Shown here in pieces: positions 7,626-15,810 of a DNA stretch of 64,000 nucleotides. The translations under genes and the position numbers were made by a program. Each line of letters starts with the position of its first letter. Positions within the stretch are counted from its first letter, which is position 1. The stretch comes from Mucilaginibacter pineti (GTDB taxonomy: Bacteria > Bacteroidota > Bacteroidia > Sphingobacteriales > Sphingobacteriaceae): assembly GCF_900101875.1 (NCBI RefSeq), contig NZ_FNAI01000003.1, forward strand, positions 1 to 64,000, written 5' to 3'. The notes under the pieces were generated by a model. That model had not been told where the DNA came from. It saw nothing but the letters and a program-made list of their open reading frames with translations, and ran no database searches.

Positions 7626-10600
7626 ATGCAGCAGGGTAACTACAAATTTATGGCGAATGGCGGCGAAATGGGCGCCCTGATCAGGGCACATGACTGGTCG
7701 CAAACCTCGCTGGGCAGCCCCAATCAATGGCCTGTTAGTCTGCGTACTACTTTAGGTATAGTTTTAAATAGCCGGTTCCCGATGTTTATGTACTGGGGCC
7801 CAGATCTGGTTTGTTTTTATAATGATGCATACCGGCCAAGTTTGGGTATAAACGGTAAGCATCCAACGCTTTTAGGTAAGCCAGCAAAAGTTTTCTGGGC
7901 CGAGATCTGGCATATTCTTGAACCGCTCATAAACCAGGTATTATCGGGCGGTGGGGCAACCTGGCATGAAGATCAGCTGATCCCGTTTTACCGTAATGGA
8001 ACTATCGAAGATATTTATTGGACGTTTAGCTATAGCCCCGTTATTGATGAAAATGGCGAACCGTCGGGCATATTGGTAGCTTGTACCGAAACTACTCAAA
8101 AGGTGCTCTCACTTAATAAAATTAAAGAAAGTAAAGAGGAACTGGAGTTTGCTATTGATGCCGCCGAACTCGGCACCTGGGATTTAAACCCTAAAACCAA
8201 TAAATTTATAGGTAACAGCCGGTTAAAAGACTGGTTTGGTTTAAAGCCTGCCGATGAAATTGAGCTTCAGCTTGCCATAAGTGTAATTGCCGATAAGGAT
8301 CGCGAGCGGGTTACCTCGGCTATACAGGCTGCGCTTGTTCCCTCATCTGGCGGCAAGTATGATATTGAATATGCTATAATTCATCCTGTAACCCAAACCG
8401 AACGGATAGTGAGGGCCAGAGGTAAAACTCTTTTTGACGAACAAGGCCAGGCCATAAGGCTTAATGGCACATTGGAAGATATTTCTGACACAGTAGTAGC
8501 CCGTATGGAGCTTGCCCATAGCGAACAGAAATTCCGTTCGCTGATATTGCAGGCGCCCGTTGCTATAGCGGTTTTCAGAGGGCCGCAGTTTATTGTTGAA
8601 GTAGCTAATGATCCAATGTTTGTGCTTTGGGGGCGCGGGCGGGATGAAATAATGGGCAACCCCATCTTTGAAAGTCTGCCCGAAGCGCAGGGACAGGGAT
8701 TGGAAGCCTTACTTGAAAATGTTTACCAAACTGGCGAGCGTTTTGAGGCATTTGAGCACCTTGTTTATCTGCCAAGAAATGGCAAGGCTGAGGCTACTTA
8801 TATAAATTTCGTATATGAGCCTCTAAAGGATAACGATGTTATTACCGGTGTTATTGGCGTAGCATCGGAAGTTACCGAACAGGTAATTGCCCGGCGCAAA
8901 ATACAGGATGCGGAAGAACGTACAAGGCTGGCCGTTGCCGCTGCAGATATGGGCACCTTTGACCTTAATATGCAAACCGGGCAAATAATTGCTTCACCAC
9001 GGTTTGATGCCATATTGGGTATTGAAAACTCACCTTCACATGCCGATTATTTAGAGAAACTGCATCCCGGCGATAAACATACCCGCGAACGATCTTATTT
9101 AACAGCGCTTAAAACCGGCCATTTTTTTAATACAGCAAGAGTGATATGGGCAGATGGAAGCATTCATTGGATCCAATCTGAAGGGAAAATGTATTTCGAT
9201 GAAGAGCATAAGCCGTTACGGTTGCTGGGTACCATAATTGATATCACAGGTCAAAAAGATGCCGGAGAAGAACTTAAACGCTTTAAATTCATGGCCGATA
9301 ACGCATCGGATGTGTTTATTTTGATTATGGCCGACGGCTCCTTTGCCTACGTAAATAATATGGCCCTTGACGAATGGGGCTATGATGAAGATGAATGGCC
9401 TGATCTGTTAGTGGGCGATATTGATGTTTTTTATACCGAAGAAACATTTACCCGGGCATTTAAACTGGCACAGGAACAAAATATACCACAATATGAAACG
9501 CTTTATCGCCGTAAAAATGGCACGGTTTATCCCGTAGAAATAAGTATGGTTAGCCTTATGTTGTCAGAAAAGCCATATCTGTTTGCCGTTGCGCGTGATA
9601 TTACCGAACGTAAAAATTCCCGCGAGGAGTTACTTAAAACCAATCAGCGGTTAGAGATTGCGTTGGAAGCAGGGAAACTTGGGTCGTACGAATTGGAGCT
9701 AAGCAGCGGATTTATGAACTGTACAGCCCAATGCAAAGCCAATTACGGTATTGGGGTAAATGCCGAATTTAATTTCCCCGATCTGATGGCGGTTGTTGCG
9801 CCCGAAAATCGTGAATATGTAAGGCAGCGTGTGGCAGAAGCAGTTGAAAACCACAGCGTTTACAATGCCGAGTACAAAGTTACCTGGCCAGATGGATCGG
9901 TGCATTGGATCAGTGCGTCTGGTAAGGCCACTTATGATGAAAATAACAAGGCTATTAAAATGGTAGGGGTAACCTTTGATGTTACCGAGCAAAAACTGTT
10001 GCAGCAGCAAAAAGATGAGTTCATAGGCATAGCCAGTCATGAATTAAAAACGCCGGTAACCAGTATTAAGGCCTATACGCAAGTGCTGGAACGCATCCTT
10101 AAAAAGAAGGGGGATACCCAGGAAGCCGCCATGATAGGAAAAATGGATGCGCAGCTTAACCGCTTAACCAGCCTCATTGCCGATCTGTTGGATGTTACCA
10201 AGATCAACTCGGGCAGGCTGCAGTTCAATTATACATCGTTTGATTTTAATTTGCTAATAACCGAAGTAGTAGAAGATTTGCAGCGCACCACTCAAAAACA
10301 TACCCTTATTGAGGATATGCAGGAAACAGGACAGGTGTATGCCGATCGTGAAAGGATTAGCCAAGTACTGGTTAACCTGGTAACCAACGCCATAAAATAT
10401 TCGCCTCACACAAAAAATATTATCGTTCATACGCGCCTTAATAATAATGAGATTGTAGTAAGCGTGCAGGATTTTGGAATAGGTATATCTAAGGAAAAAC
10501 AGCAAAAGGTTTTTGAGCAGTTTTATCGTGTAAGCGGCGCAAAGCAGCATACTTTTCCCGGTTTGGGCCTGGGATTATACATCTCATCAGAAATTATAAA

Positions 10601-10700
10601 ACGCGAAAGCGGCCGTATCTGGGTAGATAGTGAAGAAGGAAAAGGCTCTACATTTTATTTTGCGCTCCCCTTGCAAAAACCAGGAACTCCCGAAAATTAA
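7626..10700 (+). CDS. Multi-PAS cytoplasmic sensor histidine kinase
   Basis: 1024 residues with no signal peptide or membrane segment, so a soluble kinase. About five PAS-type domains fill residues 1-790; several end in the PAC signature (DITGQKD, DITERKN, DVTEQKL). The dimerisation helix carries the phospho-acceptor His805 in GIASHELKTPV. The ATPase domain has the N box NLVTNAIKYSP, G1 DFGIGIS and G2 GLGLGLYIS, so all catalytic boxes are intact. The first domain (GSPNQWPVSLRT, MYWGPDLVCFYNDAY) is the kind found in Bacteroidota PAS kinases. Its partner is probably the receiver protein 54 bases downstream. The signal is unknown; no haem or flavin site is obvious. Confidence 0.95.
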   Translation: MQQGNYKFMANGGEMGALIRAHDWSQTSLGSPNQWPVSLRTTLGIVLNSRFPMFMYWGPDLVCFYNDAYRPSLGINGKHPTLLGKPAKVFWAEIWHILEPLINQVLSGGGATWHEDQLIPFYRNGTIEDIYWTFSYSPVIDENGEPSGILVACTETTQKVLSLNKIKESKEELEFAIDAAELGTWDLNPKTNKFIGNSRLKDWFGLKPADEIELQLAISVIADKDRERVTSAIQAALVPSSGGKYDIEYAIIHPVTQTERIVRARGKTLFDEQGQAIRLNGTLEDISDTVVARMELAHSEQKFRSLILQAPVAIAVFRGPQFIVEVANDPMFVLWGRGRDEIMGNPIFESLPEAQGQGLEALLENVYQTGERFEAFEHLVYLPRNGKAEATYINFVYEPLKDNDVITGVIGVASEVTEQVIARRKIQDAEERTRLAVAAADMGTFDLNMQTGQIIASPRFDAILGIENSPSHADYLEKLHPGDKHTRERSYLTALKTGHFFNTARVIWADGSIHWIQSEGKMYFDEEHKPLRLLGTIIDITGQKDAGEELKRFKFMADNASDVFILIMADGSFAYVNNMALDEWGYDEDEWPDLLVGDIDVFYTEETFTRAFKLAQEQNIPQYETLYRRKNGTVYPVEISMVSLMLSEKPYLFAVARDITERKNSREELLKTNQRLEIALEAGKLGSYELELSSGFMNCTAQCKANYGIGVNAEFNFPDLMAVVAPENREYVRQRVAEAVENHSVYNAEYKVTWPDGSVHWISASGKATYDENNKAIKMVGVTFDVTEQKLLQQQKDEFIGIASHELKTPVTSIKAYTQVLERILKKKGDTQEAAMIGKMDAQLNRLTSLIADLLDVTKINSGRLQFNYTSFDFNLLITEVVEDLQRTTQKHTLIEDMQETGQVYADRERISQVLVNLVTNAIKYSPHTKNIIVHTRLNNNEIVVSVQDFGIGISKEKQQKVFEQFYRVSGAKQHTFPGLGLGLYISSEIIKRESGRIWVDSEEGKGSTFYFALPLQKPGTPEN

Positions 10701-10754
10701 ATTATTACGCTTCCCGCCCCTATACAGGCTTGATTTTTGTGGTGTATTTTACCA

Positions 10755-11126
10755 GTGGGAAATATAAAAAAAATCATGATTGCGGACGATGATCCGGGAA
10801 TTGTAGATGCGGTGGAAATAATTCTTGATTTTGAAGGATATGAAGTATCATCGACAGTAAACGGTTCGACGCTATTGGATATGCAAAGCGAGTTTCCCGA
10901 TCTGCTGCTGCTTGATATCTGGATGTCTGGATCAGACGGCAGGGACATTTGTCGTGAGCTTAAACAACGCGACAATACTAAAGGAATCCCCATTATCATG
11001 ATATCTGCCAGCCGGGATATTGAGCGATCGGCCTATGAGGCAGGTGCCGATGATTTTCTGGCCAAGCCCTTTGAAATTGATGATCTGTTGGGTAAGATCA
11101 AAAAACTGTTAGACCGGCATAATTAA
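10755..11126 (+). CDS. Single-domain response regulator
   Basis: A receiver domain of about 123 residues with nothing attached: acidic pocket IADDDPG, phospho-acceptor Asp54 in LLLDIWMSG, switch Ser in IMISASRD and the conserved Lys in FLAKPFE. I place the start at the GTG (10755), giving MGNIKKIMIADDD, because the domain needs the first strand; an upstream TTG (10737) and an internal ATG (10776) are alternatives, and the ATG would clip strand 1. It follows the PAS kinase by 54 bases and is its likely phosphorylation target. With no output domain it must act by protein contact or as a phosphate sink. Confidence 0.9.
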   Translation: MGNIKKIMIADDDPGIVDAVEIILDFEGYEVSSTVNGSTLLDMQSEFPDLLLLDIWMSGSDGRDICRELKQRDNTKGIPIIMISASRDIERSAYEAGADDFLAKPFEIDDLLGKIKKLLDRHN

Positions 11127-11216
11127 GTCTATATAAATTTCATTGGTCAATGCTGAGTTTTAAAAGCCGGGGTTTTTGAAAGAGAAGTGACATCGGAGAT
11201 TATAAGAAAAAGAGGT

Positions 11217-11291
11217 GCTGTCATGCTGAGCCTGTCGAAGCATAGTGGGCGAAGGCCTCTGCCCGCAACCCTTCGACAAACTCAGGGTGAC
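11217..11291. repeat. Dispersed palindromic repeat, family A copy 2
   Basis: TGTCATGCTGAGCCTGTCGA on the left pairs with TTCGACAAACTCAGGGTGAC on the right. It lies 90 bases after the response-regulator stop, before the convergent SRPBCC gene. A short extra palindrome with GTCAT/ATGAC ends (11311-11332) follows. Its forward translation gives the MLSLSKH peptide known as a false gene call. Confidence 0.82.
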
Positions 11292-11346
11292 TTCCCTTTA
11301 CTTAAAGAATGTCATACCCATGCCGGCATGACCAATGAAACCGTGG

Positions 11347-11769
11347 TTATTCTTCCACATATTTCTTTAACGAAATGCCCACAATGTGGTTCCATCCGGC
11401 TGAGAAACTTTCTCTTCCAAAATCCTTCAATGGCGGGAACGTTTCTAAACCAACATGGGTAAGCACAACTTTAGTTTTATCACCTTCATCAAATAACTCC
11501 CAGGTAACCTCAGAATTGCCTTCATAACCATCGTATCGCCAGGTATGCGACAGCTTACGGCCTTCTACTACTTCGGTTACGCGGCATAGATGGGTATATG
11601 TTTTTTCCTTGCTGCCTCCCTCGAAAGTAAATTCAAATCCAACTACGGGTTTAAAGTCAGGTAAATCAAAATACCATTCCTTCATCTTTTTAACATCGGT
11701 AATGGCCTGCCATACTTTAGCGATGGGGGCATTATAAACCCGTTCAATTACAAAAGGTTGTGCGCTCAT
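11347..11769 (-). CDS. SRPBCC / AHSA1-type protein
   Basis: 140 residues of the START-like AHSA1 (activator of Hsp90 ATPase homologue) family: VIERVYNAPIAKVWQAITD at the start, the strand-rich middle (WYFDLPDFKPVVGFEF), WELFDEGDKTKVVLTHVG and the C-terminal helix GWNHIVGISLKKYVE. It has no signal and is cytoplasmic. It starts 2 bases after the ArsR gene stop, so both are translated from one message. ArsR-SRPBCC pairs are common in bacteria; the SRPBCC fold binds hydrophobic ligands, but none is known here. Confidence 0.93.
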   Translation of the reverse strand: MSAQPFVIERVYNAPIAKVWQAITDVKKMKEWYFDLPDFKPVVGFEFTFEGGSKEKTYTHLCRVTEVVEGRKLSHTWRYDGYEGNSEVTWELFDEGDKTKVVLTHVGLETFPPLKDFGRESFSAGWNHIVGISLKKYVEE

Positions 11770-11771
11770 AA

Positions 11772-12113
11772 TTATTGATTTTTTAGGTTAATATTATCGG
11801 TTGATTGTTGTTCATTGGTAAGAAATGTATCCAGAGCATCCAGTTTTTGCGTCCAGAACTTCCGGTATTGTTCAACCCAGTCGGTTACCTGCTGTAGTTG
11901 CTGCAAATCGGCGCGGCAAAAATGTTCGCGCCCTTGCTTTTTGATAACCAGCAAACCACACTGAGTTAATATTTTAATATGTTTAGATACCGCGGGCCTG
12001 CTCATGTCAAAATTATCGGCCACGGCGTTCAGGTTCATGCTGTTGTGGGCAATTAAATTAATGATCTCGCGGCGGGTAGGGTCGGCAATCGCTTTAAAAA
12101 CATCTCTATGCAT
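11772..12113 (-). CDS. ArsR-family transcriptional regulator
   Basis: 113 residues with a winged helix: IADPTRREIINLIA, recognition helix SRPAVSKHIKIL and wing LVIKKQGREHFCRAD. No metal-binding CxC motif is present in helix 3, so it belongs to the SdpR-like, non-metal subgroup. The C-terminal WVEQYRKFWTQKLDALD helix is typical of ArsR proteins paired with SRPBCC proteins. It is the first gene of a two-gene operon, and two near-identical 18-bp repeats overlap its promoter (12127-12170), which points to negative autoregulation. Confidence 0.94.
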   Translation of the reverse strand: MHRDVFKAIADPTRREIINLIAHNSMNLNAVADNFDMSRPAVSKHIKILTQCGLLVIKKQGREHFCRADLQQLQQVTDWVEQYRKFWTQKLDALDTFLTNEQQSTDNINLKNQ

Positions 12114-12126
12114 ACTGTAAGGCTAT

Positions 12127-12170
12127 ATGAAACCTTTCGGTTACAAATATAAATGAAACCTTTTGGTTAC
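12127..12170 (-). promoter_or_regulatory. Tandem 18-bp operator repeats (ArsR binding site candidate)
   Basis: The plus strand reads ATGAAACCTTTCGGTTAC (12127-12144) and ATGAAACCTTTTGGTTAC (12153-12170): 17 of 18 bases match, 26 bp centre to centre, each with an AACC/GGTT dyad. One copy fills the promoter spacer and the other covers the start-site region. Binding by the downstream ArsR protein is inferred from position. Confidence 0.8.
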
Positions 12171-12174
12171 GCAA
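12144..12174 (-). promoter_or_regulatory. Bacteroidota-type promoter of the ArsR operon
   Basis: Read on the minus strand: TTG (12174-12172), a 20-base spacer, then TATATTTG (12151-12144), an exact TAnnTTTG -7 element. The predicted start site is about 25 bases upstream of the ArsR ATG at 12113. Confidence 0.75.
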
Positions 12175-12231
12175 TAGTGTGGATCAGAATTTTAGAATTA
12201 AAGCATTTTCAAAACGAACGCTTGAGAAGAG

Positions 12232-12891
12232 TTATTTATCTGACGGATTTTTCTTTTTTTCGATAAGCATTTGTACCATTTTGGCCAAACGGTCTTCGCG
12301 GGTTTTTTGCTGTTTGGCGGTAAGTATCCATAGTACATATTCCTTTTTATGGCTATAGGCCAATTGCTGAAACCAGGTTAGCACGCCAGGTTGCTGCTCA
12401 AGGGCAGTCTTAATATAATCGGGTAGGGTAACAGTTTTGTTGTCAACATCAATATAGGTGCCGTACTCATTGTTTCGCACAGCTTCATTGCGACCTTCAG
12501 ACACCTTGGTTTGTGCAATTGGCCGAAACCGTAATGCCGTCCATGTTTCGTTTACTGCTGCCGATGCTACCGGGCGCAGCCCATATACTTCCGGCTCAGT
12601 CCAGCTGCCCATCATTGCAAGATTGGTGGGTATGTTGGATGTTTTTTTTGGGTAGATGATCCAGAAAACGGTATCTGTCTTTAATAATGGAACTATAACT
12701 TTTAGTTCAGCTGCCAGTTCTGCGCTATCGGTTACAAACAATTGAATACCGTTAAAATTGCCGCCGGTATTAAATACCAATTCTGCATCATCGGGCAAAG
12801 GACTAAGACTGTCCAAATAATTTGCCGGTGCATTGTAAAGTAACCAGCGCGAAGTGGGCTTTATTAGCAATTTTTTGGCAAGGTTGTTCAT
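12232..12891 (-). CDS. YdeI/OmpD-associated family protein
   Basis: 219 residues, no signal peptide. The C-terminal third (LPDYIKTALEQQPGVLTWFQ, LAYSHKKEYVLWI, KQQKTREDRLAKMVQML) is the OmdA/YdeI domain, classed as bacteriocin-protection or OmpD-associated. The N-terminal half includes VFWIIYPKKTS, a DUF3052-like alpha/beta segment often fused ahead of OmdA domains in Bacteroidota. Molecular function is not established. It is a single gene between divergent-looking spacers, convergent with nothing obvious. Confidence 0.78.
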   Translation of the reverse strand: MNNLAKKLLIKPTSRWLLYNAPANYLDSLSPLPDDAELVFNTGGNFNGIQLFVTDSAELAAELKVIVPLLKTDTVFWIIYPKKTSNIPTNLAMMGSWTEPEVYGLRPVASAAVNETWTALRFRPIAQTKVSEGRNEAVRNNEYGTYIDVDNKTVTLPDYIKTALEQQPGVLTWFQQLAYSHKKEYVLWILTAKQQKTREDRLAKMVQMLIEKKKNPSDK

Positions 12892-12978
12892 TAGTTTATG
12901 GCTTCAATTGTCAGTTGTAAACTAATTTAATAAAATTATAACATGGAGCCAAGTTTATGCCGATAGCTATATAAGCAA

Positions 12979-13509
12979 TTATTCAACCAGTTTCGCGAAG
13001 AAATCCCATAATACAATACCGGCTGATGTAGCTATGTTAAAAGAATGCTTGGTGCCAAATTGGGGGATTTCAATACAGGCATCTATGGTTTGCATTACCT
13101 CGTCGCTCACGCCATTTACTTCGTTTCCAAATATAAGGGCATACTTTTTATCCGGGTCTGGGGTAAACTGATTAAGCATAATGCTGTTCTCGGCTTGTTC
13201 AACAGCAATTATTTGGTAGCCTTTTTGACGCAGGAGTTCAACAGCCTGTAAAGGAGTTTCGTGATAGGTCCAGTTTACGGATAGGGTAGCGCCTAAAGCC
13301 GTTTTTTCAATTTCACGGTGCGGAGGCTGGGCGGTGATACCGCAAAGCAGGATCTGCTCAACAGCGAAGCCATCGGCCGTACGAAATATGGAGCCTATGT
13401 TGTGCATGCTGCGTACATTATCAAGCACCACGGCTACCGGCAGTTTTTCCTGTTCCTTAAATTCATCAACCGAAGCCCGGTTCAGCTCATCTAACTTTAA
13501 TTTACGCAT
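12979..13509 (-). CDS. SpoU (TrmH) family RNA 2'-O-methyltransferase
   Basis: 176 residues from the ATG at 13509 (MRKLKLDELNR), a start conserved in relatives; an upstream ATG at 13539 would add ten atypical residues. The SPOUT knot motifs are present: motif 1 LDNVRSMHNIGSIFRTADGF, motif 2 ALIFGNEVNGVS and motif 3 IEIPQFGTKHSFNIATSAGI. It transfers methyl from S-adenosylmethionine to a ribose 2'-OH in tRNA or rRNA. The position modified cannot be told from the sequence. It acts in the cytoplasm, probably as a dimer. Confidence 0.93.
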   Translation of the reverse strand: MRKLKLDELNRASVDEFKEQEKLPVAVVLDNVRSMHNIGSIFRTADGFAVEQILLCGITAQPPHREIEKTALGATLSVNWTYHETPLQAVELLRQKGYQIIAVEQAENSIMLNQFTPDPDKKYALIFGNEVNGVSDEVMQTIDACIEIPQFGTKHSFNIATSAGIVLWDFFAKLVE

Positions 13510-13523
13510 TTTTATAAATATAA

Positions 13524-13587
13524 ATGGTTCATCGGTCATAGTTCATGGAGCATTCTCCCTAACCATGATCGATGAACCATGAACTAT
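13524..13587. repeat. Small inverted repeats with GTTCATSG units
   Basis: ATGGTTCATCG (13524-13534) matches CGATGAACCAT (13570-13580) in reverse and ATAGTTCATGG (13538-13548) matches CCATGAACTAT (13577-13587). The two pairs cross rather than nest. It lies in the spacer upstream of the SpoU gene and downstream of galK. Confidence 0.7.
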
Positions 13588-13618
13588 TGCCTTGTTCGGC
13601 AAAAGTAATTATAATAGC

Positions 13619-14785
13619 TTAATTAACTACAGCGCTTAGCAGACCAACACCGTTGCCAATTAACGAGCTGTAAACCGACGGAGCGTAGCCAATTTTTGAA
13701 GTATAATATTCGGTAACTGCTTTGCTGAAGTCGTCGTAAGCATCACCTTTAACCAGCGCAATGGCACAACCGCCAAAGCCTGCACCAGTCATACGGGCAC
13801 CGGCTACATTAGGGTTGGTTTTAGCGTATTCGGCAACTGTATCTAACTCAATGCCGCTTACTTCATAAAGATCGCGCAGCGAATCATGTGAGGCGTACAT
13901 CAGGCGGCCAAACTCATCCAGGTTATTACTGGCCAATGCTTTTGCGGCAAGTTTTACTCTTTCGTTTTCTTCAATAACGTGTTTGGCACGTTTAAGAACG
14001 GTTGTATCGGTTATCAAATGGGCGTATTTTTCAAAAGTGGCGGTATCAATATCGCACAGGTAGTTGATGTTTAATTCCTTTTGAAGGGCGGTCAAAGCTT
14101 CCTGGCATTCCTGCACACGTTCGTTATATTTTGATTCGGCAAGTTTACGTGGTTTGTTGGTGTTGATGATGGCCAGCACATATTCGCCAAGGTTACTGTC
14201 AACAGCCTCATAATCCAGCGTATCACAGTTAAGCATCAGGGCTTTGTCCTTTTCACCGAAGGTAACAGCAAACTGATCCATAATGCCGCTGTTAACACCT
14301 ATAAAGTTGTTCTCAACAGATTTTGAAAGTTTTACCAGGTCGAGCTTACTGTAGCCGCAGTTAAACAGATCATTAAGTGCAAAAGCAGTAACAACCTCTA
14401 TTGATGCTGATGACGATAAGCCCGAACCGATAGGGATATTGCCATAAAACAGCAGATCCAAACCTTTAAGCTCATGTCCGTCTTTTGTAAAGTGCTGTAT
14501 TACACCTATGGGGAAATTAAACCAATTATCGCCTTCTTTTGTGTATGAGGTTTGCAAAGGTATTGTGCCTGTTTCATCAAAATTAAGGCTCCTGAAACGG
14601 AAAACACCATCTTCGTTTGGTGCTGTTAACAGGTAGGTGCCAAAAGTTATGGCGCATGGCATTACCAGGCCACCGTTGTAATCAATATGCTCGCCAATAA
14701 GGTTAACGCGACCGGGTGAAAAATAAGCGTTTTCGGCTTCTTTGTTATAAAACTTGTTAAATTCCTGGTGTAAAGTATGCTTCAT
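13619..14785 (-). CDS. galK: Galactokinase
   Basis: 388 residues, normal length for GHMP-family galactokinases. The galactose-recognition signature PGRVNLIGEHIDYNGG is at residues 24-39, the ATP-binding GSGLSSSASIEV near 120 and the third GHMP motif AGFGGCAIAL near 338. The catalytic Asp is expected in GIMDQFAVTFG. It phosphorylates alpha-D-galactose at C1 with ATP in the Leloir pathway. No other gal gene is adjacent, so galT/galE and transport must be encoded elsewhere. No convincing promoter was found in the 200-base spacer. Confidence 0.97.
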   Translation of the reverse strand: MKHTLHQEFNKFYNKEAENAYFSPGRVNLIGEHIDYNGGLVMPCAITFGTYLLTAPNEDGVFRFRSLNFDETGTIPLQTSYTKEGDNWFNFPIGVIQHFTKDGHELKGLDLLFYGNIPIGSGLSSSASIEVVTAFALNDLFNCGYSKLDLVKLSKSVENNFIGVNSGIMDQFAVTFGEKDKALMLNCDTLDYEAVDSNLGEYVLAIINTNKPRKLAESKYNERVQECQEALTALQKELNINYLCDIDTATFEKYAHLITDTTVLKRAKHVIEENERVKLAAKALASNNLDEFGRLMYASHDSLRDLYEVSGIELDTVAEYAKTNPNVAGARMTGAGFGGCAIALVKGDAYDDFSKAVTEYYTSKIGYAPSVYSSLIGNGVGLLSAVVN

Positions 14786-14987
14786 TATTCAGGTTGGTTT
14801 ATTCGGAAAACAAATATTGTAAAAATTGTCAGATTTACAGTTATAAAATTAAATTAATTTGAATAAAACGTCAAATTTAACTACCCTGTATTAACTTTTT
14901 GCAGCTATATGAAATTTTATAGTTTTACAAATGCAGCAAACAGAAGGCAATGTTTGATGTTGATTACATACTTAACCACCATATACC

Positions 14988-15278
14988 ATGAAACAATACC
15001 TTGTAACCGGATACGACTATTCAAACCCTGATGCTCTGCAACATCGTATGGATGTGCGCCCGCATCATTTAGATAACTTAAAAGCCCTTAAAGCCAACGG
15101 AAACTACATTTTGGGCGGCGCCGTACTAAACGACGAAGGCAACATGATAGGCTCGGTAATGATCATGCAATTTGAAACCGACGAAGAGCTGGAAGCCTGG
15201 AAAGCAGGTGAACCCTACATCACCCAAAAAGTTTGGGAATCTGTTGATGTGAAGCCTTACAAAGTAGCCACGGTTTAG
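14988..15278 (+). CDS. YciI-family protein
   Basis: 96 residues, a single YCII domain: YLVTGYDYSNPDALQHRMDV, RPHHLDNLKALKANGNYILG with the conserved His, GGAVLNDEG and a C-terminal PYITQKVWESVDVKPY. This ferredoxin-like dimer family has a His-Asp pair and occasionally dehalogenase-like or muconolactone isomerase-like activity, but most members are uncharacterised. Cytoplasmic and monocistronic. Confidence 0.9.
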   Translation: MKQYLVTGYDYSNPDALQHRMDVRPHHLDNLKALKANGNYILGGAVLNDEGNMIGSVMIMQFETDEELEAWKAGEPYITQKVWESVDVKPYKVATV

Positions 15279-15314
15279 TTGGCCGTTAACAGTTTGAAGT
15301 TTGCAAATTGCTTA

Positions 15315-15737
15315 TTACAGAGCAATCCACCTGCTTAGCTGCCAATAGCCCTTTGCATCTTTTTTGTAAAAGGCGGTGTAGCCCGTTCCCTGCATATTAA
15401 AGTCAAATGATAGCTCGGTTGTTGCGCTGTCGTCGGGTAAAAAATTGGGTAAAATACTATCGGCAACCAGGGCTACGGCCTCCGCTAATTCATCTGTTTC
15501 GGTTTTTATAATGGGAAGCTGCGTGCTTTCTATATAATCATCAAGCGTGGCAAATGCATAGCTGGCTTTGCTTGTGATCCCGTCAATTAATTTACGGGCA
15601 TTAGCAAAGGCATCGGCTACGCATTGGTCCTTATAGGCTTCCATGGCTTTCAGCAGATCCTGGGCAGATATTTCGGGCATGCCATCAGCGCCGTTTTGGG
15701 TGTAATAGCTTTGCAGTATTTCTTCTTTACTTTTCAT
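15315..15737 (-). CDS. Hypothetical protein
   Basis: 140 residues that I do not recognise. The first 75 are mostly helical and acidic (EILQSYYTQNG, DLLKAMEAYKDQCVADAFAN); the last 40 look beta-rich (TTELSFDFNMQGTGYTAFYK, GYWQLSRWIAL). No signal, no membrane segment and no catalytic motif is apparent. It is downstream of the aldo/keto reductase on the same strand but separated from it by a terminator hairpin, so it is probably its own unit. Confidence 0.72.
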   Translation of the reverse strand: MKSKEEILQSYYTQNGADGMPEISAQDLLKAMEAYKDQCVADAFANARKLIDGITSKASYAFATLDDYIESTQLPIIKTETDELAEAVALVADSILPNFLPDDSATTELSFDFNMQGTGYTAFYKKDAKGYWQLSRWIAL

Positions 15738-15746
15738 TATCGATAT

Positions 15747-15789
15747 AAAAACAAAAGGATGCCAAACTTAATGACATCCTTTTGTTTTT
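15747..15789 (-). terminator. Hairpin terminator after aldo/keto reductase gene
   Basis: AAAAACAAAAGGATG (15747-15761) and CATCCTTTTGTTTTT (15775-15789) form a perfect 15-bp stem with a 13-base loop, 22 bases past the stop of the minus-strand aldo/keto reductase. Read on the minus strand the stem ends in a T run. Confidence 0.88.
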
Positions 15790-15810
15790 TGTGTTTGGTG
15801 CGAAAATTAA

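Noticed and set aside
11187..11462. Forward frame of 91 codons containing MLSLSKH and RQTQGD
   Set aside because: It is a translation of the family A palindromic repeat plus the antisense of the SRPBCC gene; a well known type of false gene.
13524..13587. CRISPR-like array from repeated GTTCATGG units
   Set aside because: Repeats are only 11 bases, in both orientations, without spacers of constant length.
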